A stretch of 64,000 bases of DNA from Lumbricus rubellus (taxonomy: Eukaryota; Annelida; Clitellata; Crassiclitellata; Lumbricidae). The DNA is taken from positions 53,356,093-53,420,092 of the forward strand of contig OX243812.1 of assembly GCA_945859605.1 (NCBI GenBank), in the 5' to 3' direction. Below are positions 58,463 through 64,000 of the stretch, piece after piece (position 1 is the stretch's first letter; each line of letters opens with the position of its first letter). A model generated the notes under the pieces. It did not search any database, was not told the origin of the DNA, and worked only from the letters and a program-made list of their open reading frames with translations. The position numbers and the translations under genes were made by a program.

Positions 58463-58484
58463 TATATACATATATATATATGGC
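58424..58484 (+). repeat. (TA)n microsatellite
   Basis: Directly visible dinucleotide run with a few TACA interruptions. Confidence 0.95.
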
Positions 58485-58805
58485 ATATATAGTCTTATAT
58501 AACAACACAAACATCAGCAATAACACTTAACAGAATAAATACATGTCCCCCATCTAAAATGAAATGAGTAATCACAGAAACATAAAAGTAAATGGATAAA
58601 ATAAAGAAATAATTATCAACCATAACAATAATAATCCTGTGAAAACGTATTCATAATTTTATGTAACCGCAGCGTAAATATTTCCACGTTCAGAAACTTT
58701 CACACCAATCTCATAAACACTGAAAAACCTGGCTTTTAATTAAATATTAAACCTCTAAATAACACTTTAAGAGGGGTTTTAGAGTATATAACGGCAACAC
58801 TGTGG

Positions 58806-60045
58806 CATATAAAGGGTGGGTAAAAAAAAGAACACCCCTAAGGTTTTTTGCCAATATCTTGGCCAGAAGTAAGAATTTCGAAATGAAATTTTACAGGCTT
58901 AAAGACATTTCATATTTACACACGATGGCCAGATTTCATCACAATATTTCAAACAGAACAAAAGTTATATCACTTTTAGTGACGCCACCCACCATTTTTT
59001 TGAAGATTTAAAAGCGTATCACAAAAAAAGTAGCAAAAACGCAGTTTTATTAAGTGTCGTCTCAAATAATTGTTATCAAATAGCTTTGATTTTGCCAGGT
59101 GATCATTATAATTACTTTTTTTTAAACAGGGTACAAGCGTAGCTGCACATCACTGAGAAGTCACTTAGCAAGATTACAATCAAGTTGGTAAATAAGGAAT
59201 CTGTCAGATTATTAATTTTGCTATTAATGCTGCACATCACTGAGAAGTCACTTAGCAAGATTACAATCAAGTTGGTAAATAAGGAATCTGTCAGATTATT
59301 TATTTTGCTATTAAAGCAGTAAAATTCAAATTTCTTTTAAAAAATGGCTAACGTGTCAATGACAGACAAAATATGTATTCAGACAACTCTTGAACAAGAT
59401 CCTGGAGATGTAAGGCTATGAGCAACGTTTACTCTGATAAACAGTGAGAGTCTAAACATTAAGAGTTAAGCTGAGATTTGCCGTGAATGAAAGGAGATCG
59501 GCTCAATGTCGATTGGTCTGGTTTCATTGAGAAAGCCAATGGCCCCAAATCTCCGGATTTGAACCCGATGGATTGATAATTAATTGCGGAGAAATATCAC
59601 AATCTGCAACCAAAACCAAGAGCGGTAAGAGAATTGATGAGCGCATTGGAGTTGATATGGGAAGATTTGCCTAAAGTTGTAATGCATCAACAGGTCCATC
59701 AAGAACTTTGCAGAGACTCAAAATAAGTTTTGGCATTGGTAGTGCTTCACAAGTTGTGAAGCACTATCAAGTTCATTTCACAATAGTTATTTGAGATGAC
59801 ACTTAATAAAATCGTGTTTTTATTACCTTTTCTTGTGTTACGTTTTTGAATCATCAAAAAAGGTGGGTGGCTTCACAAAAAGCAATATAGCTTTGTTTTT
59901 TTTAAATAGTTTGATGAAATCTGGCCATCATGTGTAAATATGATTTGTCTTTAAGCCTGTAAAATTTCAATTTCGAAATTCTTACTTATGGCCAAGATAT
60001 TCGCAAAAATACTAGGGGGTGTTTTGTTTTGGCCCACCGTGCAGA
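58806..60045. mobile_element. Tc1/mariner-like element with about 200-bp inverted ends and dead transposase
   Basis: The left arm (ccaatatcttggccagaagt, aagaatttcgaaatgaaatt) and the right arm (aatttcgaaattcttactta, tggccaagatatt) are inverted. On the + strand near 59540 the frame reads KSPDLNPMD then a stop, which is the Tc1 block (W)PAQSPDLNPIE around the second catalytic Asp. Further on, LIWEDLPKVV... resembles the transposase C-terminus. Stops and frame changes show it is inactive. Confidence 0.75.
59142..59316 (+). repeat. 87-bp tandem duplication
   Basis: Two nearly identical copies beginning gctgcacatcactgagaagt and containing caagattacaatcaagttgg, inside the Tc1-like element. Confidence 0.9.
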
Positions 60046-60583
60046 CAGTGTAAAGTGCACGAACACAGCATAAGTTCCCACAACCCACCCAAGGGTCGGC
60101 TTAGCCAGACATTGGGCACAGATGCACTGGTAAAATGACCAGGACGTTATCGACCCTTGCATGACTGCCAGTTAATTTTGACTCTCCTAAATTGTGATCA
60201 ATAGTTCAATTGACACTATGAAGTTCAATCTGACTGTGGCATAAGTTTTAAATAATAAAATATATAATATCTTTGTGTAATTTCAAGCTGCATTGCGATT
60301 ACAATTTATAGTATGAACAAATGACAAGTTATACTTCAAGAGTCAAATTTAACCGACAGCCATGCAAAGCTTTCATAATGCTTCACTGCCTTTTAATTAC
60401 GCCATCTGCCAAATGGAAGGTTGAGCAGACCTTTGGGAGGGTAGAGAGAAGCAATCCCACAACCATGCACTTTCGTCCCAGAGTGCTGCCATTATCCTAA
60501 ACCTTAGCCATAGTATTAAACAAATATATATGTATATAAATACACAATTACACACACAATCACACATACATAAATGACCGTGG

Positions 60584-60801
60584 TGCTGCACGGTGGTGTA
60601 GCGGTGGCGTCGTTGCCTTGGAGCTGGAAGGTTCGAATCCACCTCACCGCGTAAGGACCTTGGGCAAGTCCTTCACTCACAATTGCTCATTGCATCAGCG
60701 TGAAACTCCGATGCAGTGTCCGCTCTGCATTCGTGGATCGCCGCCTCTGAGTGAAGAGAGCTTGGAGGGGCGCTATAACAAGTGCACATACAAACAAACA
60801 A
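60584..60801 (+). mobile_element. tRNA-derived SINE (most complete copy)
   Basis: gctgcacggtggtgtagcgg (A-box region), aaggttcgaatccacctc (B box), ttgggcaagtccttcactca, cgtgaaactccgatgcagtg, the tail gcttggaggggcgctataac, and a (CAAA)n end. The tRNA-like head is part of the SINE, not a tRNA gene. Confidence 0.9.
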
Positions 60802-61016
60802 AATACATCTATACACAATTAAAATATTTGAAAACTAAAATAAACAAGATTATATGAGGTCATAATATACAATAATACAATACATTATTGGAATGTAGCT
60901 AGATATAATTATTACTTTAGTAAACAGGGAGTAGCGTTCCATGCTGTAGCATACCCACATTTAATACAGCAAGGCAAAAGAGCATTATAGCATTAACTGC
61001 CTTGCGCAACAGTCGT

Positions 61017-61375
61017 TTATGCTGTCAATGGCTTGGGAATGGAAGTTATAGTGGGTGGATTTGGTCCGAGGTTGGAAGATAATGCCACTCCATGTGGATG
61101 ATAGGAATTCGACGCTCCTCTCCTGCATCTCGTTGCTCCTCGGGAGTAGAGATCCTCGCTGCTCAATGGGATTTGTTGTTCCTCTTCAAGATCACTGCCA
61201 TGCTTATCGGAAGTGTGAACCATCACCAACCAATGACCGCCGTAAAACACCGACAGTTCATAGCGTCTTTTTCTTCCAACAGCTCTATGTATTGTCCTTC
61301 GAAACCATACTTTGATCTTTTCTTCAGCTGTCATGTAATCTGCAGAGGCAGTGGGTTCATTCATGTGAACAGCAT
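61017..61375 (-). CDS. Possible terminal coding exon, product unknown
   Basis: On the minus strand an acceptor-like tactgctgtag precedes an open frame of 118 codons ending in TAA at 61017-61019. The sequence is compositionally balanced and GC-richer than its surroundings. It includes ADYMTAEEKIKVWFRRTIHR and YELSVFYGGHWLVMVHTSDK, then a Ser/Pro-rich tail. An ATTAAA on the minus strand lies about 55 bp past the stop. I do not recognise a family. Two plus-strand frames are also open here, so codon usage or expression data are needed to settle the strand. A captured or repetitive sequence is possible. Confidence 0.35.
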
Positions 61376-61439
61376 CTACAGCAGTAATGACAAAAGCAAG
61401 TAATTTTAAACAATTAGTCTTTCTTTGGGTGAAAATGAG

Positions 61440-62030
61440 CAATGCAATTGTTATTCCACAAAAAGTGTTCAGGACTATACCTCCTATACTAGCCTAACCA
61501 TCACAACACTTTCGTGAGGTACTCAAAGGTGTCATAGGAGGCTGTTAGATGCATACATACACAATCAGGGTGGCCAAACATTTAATAATATTTTTCTTTA
61601 TTGTATTCATACTGGAAAACGCAGTATGTTTACATGAAACAATCCTAATTAATGTCAATCTTAAATAAAGAACAGACAGCCTGCAATGACAGGAATAGCA
61701 GCCTACAAAGCACATCTATCCTATGGGGAGGCTTCGATATTCGAACTCAGCACCGCTGATCTTCACACCAATGTGCTACCCAATGTGCCACCCAAATATA
61801 CACTGATACTAAATAAATATACAGTGTGGCCACAGAAATATGACATAAGAATTCCCTAAGTTTTCTAGAGGCAACTTCTAACATTTCAAGAGAGTGTTTT
61901 AATCACTGTCTTATTAATATTAAGATTTAAAATCAATTTTTTTGGCGGCCGACTTCGCCCCTTATAGCACACCTTTCCCTGCCGTAATTTTTATTTACCA
62001 TCACTGCATCTTTTTCTGTGTAATACCGCA
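61440..62030. other. Stretch with no recognised gene
   Basis: AT-rich. A short acagtgtggccacagaaata at 61822 looks like a mariner-type end without a visible partner. Confidence 0.35.
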
Positions 62031-62034
62031 CATC

Positions 62035-62115
62035 AAATAATTAAATATTTATTTCAGAAATTTTATATAACATCTCCTCAAGGTAGATTACTCATAGGCG
62101 CTACAGCGCAACCAT
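62035..62115 (-). mobile_element. L2/SINE tail fragment
   Basis: ttatataacatctcctcaag and actcataggcgctacagcg are the reverse complement of the common tail. Confidence 0.5.
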
Positions 62116-63389
62116 GGCACACAAAACAAAATACTATAGAAGAGCAGATCTCGACAACCCGGAAAGGCAGCCATGGAATCTTAGTATTAACCTCAATGTG
62201 CATAAGACTGGATGATCATTTCTTACCAACTCTTGCTCCTAGTTCTGCCCATAATTTACATTTTTAAGGAGTGTCATAGTACTTACAGTCATGACCAAAA
62301 GGTTACGACCGGCATATTTTAATGAATATATATTGAATGAAAAACAAGCAACTTTTGATAAACAGATTATTTATACCGTCTGAAATACCTATTTGATATT
62401 TTATGTCATTACACACAACTGGGGAAAATTTTTTAACTTACAATTCAATCTTTTATCAGTAATAATAGTTCAACTGTGTTAAAGTGTTGATTTTGGTGAG
62501 TTTAATTCATAACTCCAATAAAACACCAATTGACATCCGACACACAGTGTCCAAAATCAATCATTATTTCCATTGTTTTTCACTGTCAGTGAGTTGTTTA
62601 ATGTCACCACAATAAGAAATAACACTGAAGGTCAGTATTTGTATCATGTGATAACCTTTGTTTTTATAAACAGTTTGAATGCACTGATTGGGCAAGTTTT
62701 CGACAGAACTCAGGTGTTATCTAACACAGCCTTAGGAGTGACATTTTTAAGCAGAGACTTTCTGCTTCATCCAAATATTCTCAATAATATTTTAGTCTGG
62801 ACTGCTACTAGGTTATGGCTCCAGGAAAGGAATGTCCTGCATCAGGCAGTATTTGACAGGGCTCCTTTTTACCAATACAAGGTGCTCCATCCTTTTTGGA
62901 AGTGGCTGATGTTATGTACGGTGATTAATTAGGGTTGCAGTTTCTCTTTTAAAATGTTATTATATACAGTTCCATTTATCCTGGTGTTCTCTGGCAATCT
63001 AGAATACATTCTTTCGGGCAACCAGCACTGCTCTCCCACACCATGACCTTCAGTGCCTGCCTCACCATTGGCATAGCATGCTTGGGATTACACCTTAGTT
63101 TGGGGCTAGGCGGCCATCTCACATACCAGCAGTAACTGTTGAAATGTGTGAATAATAATATAATTAATAATAATAATAATAACAATAATAAAAAGACAAT
63201 TTATATAGCATCATTTTCACCCGAAAACATCAGCCACTTCCAACAGGATGGGGCACAGTGTCATGACACAAAGGCCAACAAATCCTGCCTAAAGCAGAAG
63301 GGCATTCCACTGCGCTGGAAGCATGACCTGCTGGCAGTCCAGACTTGAACACTGTCCACACGACAGTGCCAATGAACAAACAGATGCTT

Positions 63390-63785
63390 CCTCTCGTCAT
63401 GATCCAACTTCTGGGGCTAACTTCTTCAACTGGATTAAGGCTGTGTGTGCGAGAATATCTTGGAAGGGAATAGGGACAAATGAGTGGGTATGCACAGAAA
63501 TTGATATCGAAAACGATGAGTCGTTACAACAAATAGTGGGAAGAAGAAAGTTGGGTTTCTTTTATCATGTTATGCGCTCAAATGGACTGGAAAAAGATAT
63601 GATGCTGGCATGCGGAGAGGGAAGGAGAAAACAAGGGTTGCCAAGGAAAAGGTGGTTGGTCAAGGTAAAAAAACAACAGGCTTGAATCTGGAAGAACTAA
63701 GGGAAGCGACATCAGAAAGAAAGAAATGAAAAAGGCTGGTCATGATGGTCGCTAGAGTTCAAGAAACTGACAGCACAAGGTGACA
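63390..63785 (+). mobile_element. LINE C-terminal fragment nested in Tc1-like element
   Basis: The frame reads RRKLGFFYHVMRSNGLEKDM, then GEGRRKQGLPRKRW, and after frame changes a LEELREATSER-like stretch. This is the (R)WxGHVxRM...G(K/R)R.RGRP..RW tail of non-LTR retrotransposon proteins. It is followed at 63786 by (TG)n, perhaps expanded from its 3' tail. Confidence 0.65.

Positions 63786-63842
<57 letters not shown>
63786..63842 (+). repeat. (TG)n microsatellite
   Basis: About 28 dinucleotide copies. Confidence 0.97.
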
Positions 63843-64000
63843 ATAACACCTGAGTTCTGCTGAAAATAGGAATCGATGCCGAAGTGCATTCAAACGGTTA
63901 TTAAAAACACAGAATATCACAGTAAATACTGACCCTCAAATGCTATGTCTTATTGTGGTGACATTAAATGACACCTAGTCAAAACAATGGAAATTATTTA

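Larger units (their letters stand above)
62284..64000. mobile_element. Rearranged Tc1-like element running off the window
   Basis: It opens tacagtcatgaccaaaaggt, a Tc1-type end. An inner arm of about 190 bp (62555-62745) is inverted at 63844-64000 (for example cagaactcaggtgttatct against agataacacctgagttctg). Transposase relics occur in opposite strands: minus 62955-63135 (ALKVMVWESSAGCPKE) and plus 63202-63348 (HFQQDGAQCHDTKANKSC). A LINE fragment is nested inside. The right terminus lies outside the window. Confidence 0.7.

Noticed and set aside
60584..60660. tRNA-like A and B boxes
   Set aside because: Part of a repeated SINE with diverged stems, not a functional tRNA gene.

Overview
The window is metazoan nuclear DNA: AT-rich, intron-rich and packed with decayed transposons. 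The species cannot be named. The long introns, animal-type inositol-pyrophosphate enzymes, tRNA-derived SINEs with LINE-like tails, and the mix of hAT, Tc1/mariner, Mutator-like and Helentron-like elements would fit a marine invertebrate, but that is inference. No prokaryotic operon, CRISPR array, rRNA or convincing free-standing tRNA was seen.

Two genes are certain, both on the + strand and about 15 kb apart. The first (exons 9769-9994, 14418-14590, 16626-16813, 23064-23669) is an inositol hexakisphosphate kinase (IP6K). Splice phases match at every junction. The four exons give 397 residues ending in a stop; the N-terminal exon was not found and probably lies upstream of the window. The second (exons 39103-39201, 47153-47308, 49395-49476, 50287-50408) is a complete 152-residue diphosphoinositol polyphosphate phosphohydrolase (DIPP, NUDT3/NUDT4 type) with an intact Nudix box. 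IP6K makes inositol pyrophosphates (for example 5-PP-InsP5) and DIPP removes the same phosphates, so a synthesis enzyme and its opposing hydrolase are linked in the same orientation.

Layout: 1-9768, upstream sequence or first IP6K intron with a 1.3-kb hAT-like element (473-1805), a possible coiled-coil exon (2348-2481), two foldback/MITE elements and L2/SINE tails. 9769-23669, IP6K; its introns hold an element with eight dispersed copies of a 14-bp motif (10063-12145), a Helentron-like element, LINE relics, a 21-bp minisatellite and a 2.2-kb hAT-like element (19864-22088). 23670-34500, probable 3' UTR and intergenic sequence with two abutting mariner-like palindromes. 34513-38801, a 4.3-kb giant inverted repeat with 9-bp target duplications, carrying 186-bp tandem arrays in both arms and ending about 300 bp before the DIPP start codon. 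39103-50408, DIPP; its introns hold three hAT-like elements with clear 8-bp duplications, SINEs, and a partial copy of DIPP exon 3. 50409-64000, a further hAT MITE, tandem repeats, a second Helentron-like element, an unusual GC-rich block, two Tc1-like relics and one possible minus-strand terminal exon (61017-61375).

The two genes are well supported. Transposon superfamily names rest on terminal repeats, target duplications and a few transposase or reverse-transcriptase peptides read by eye.
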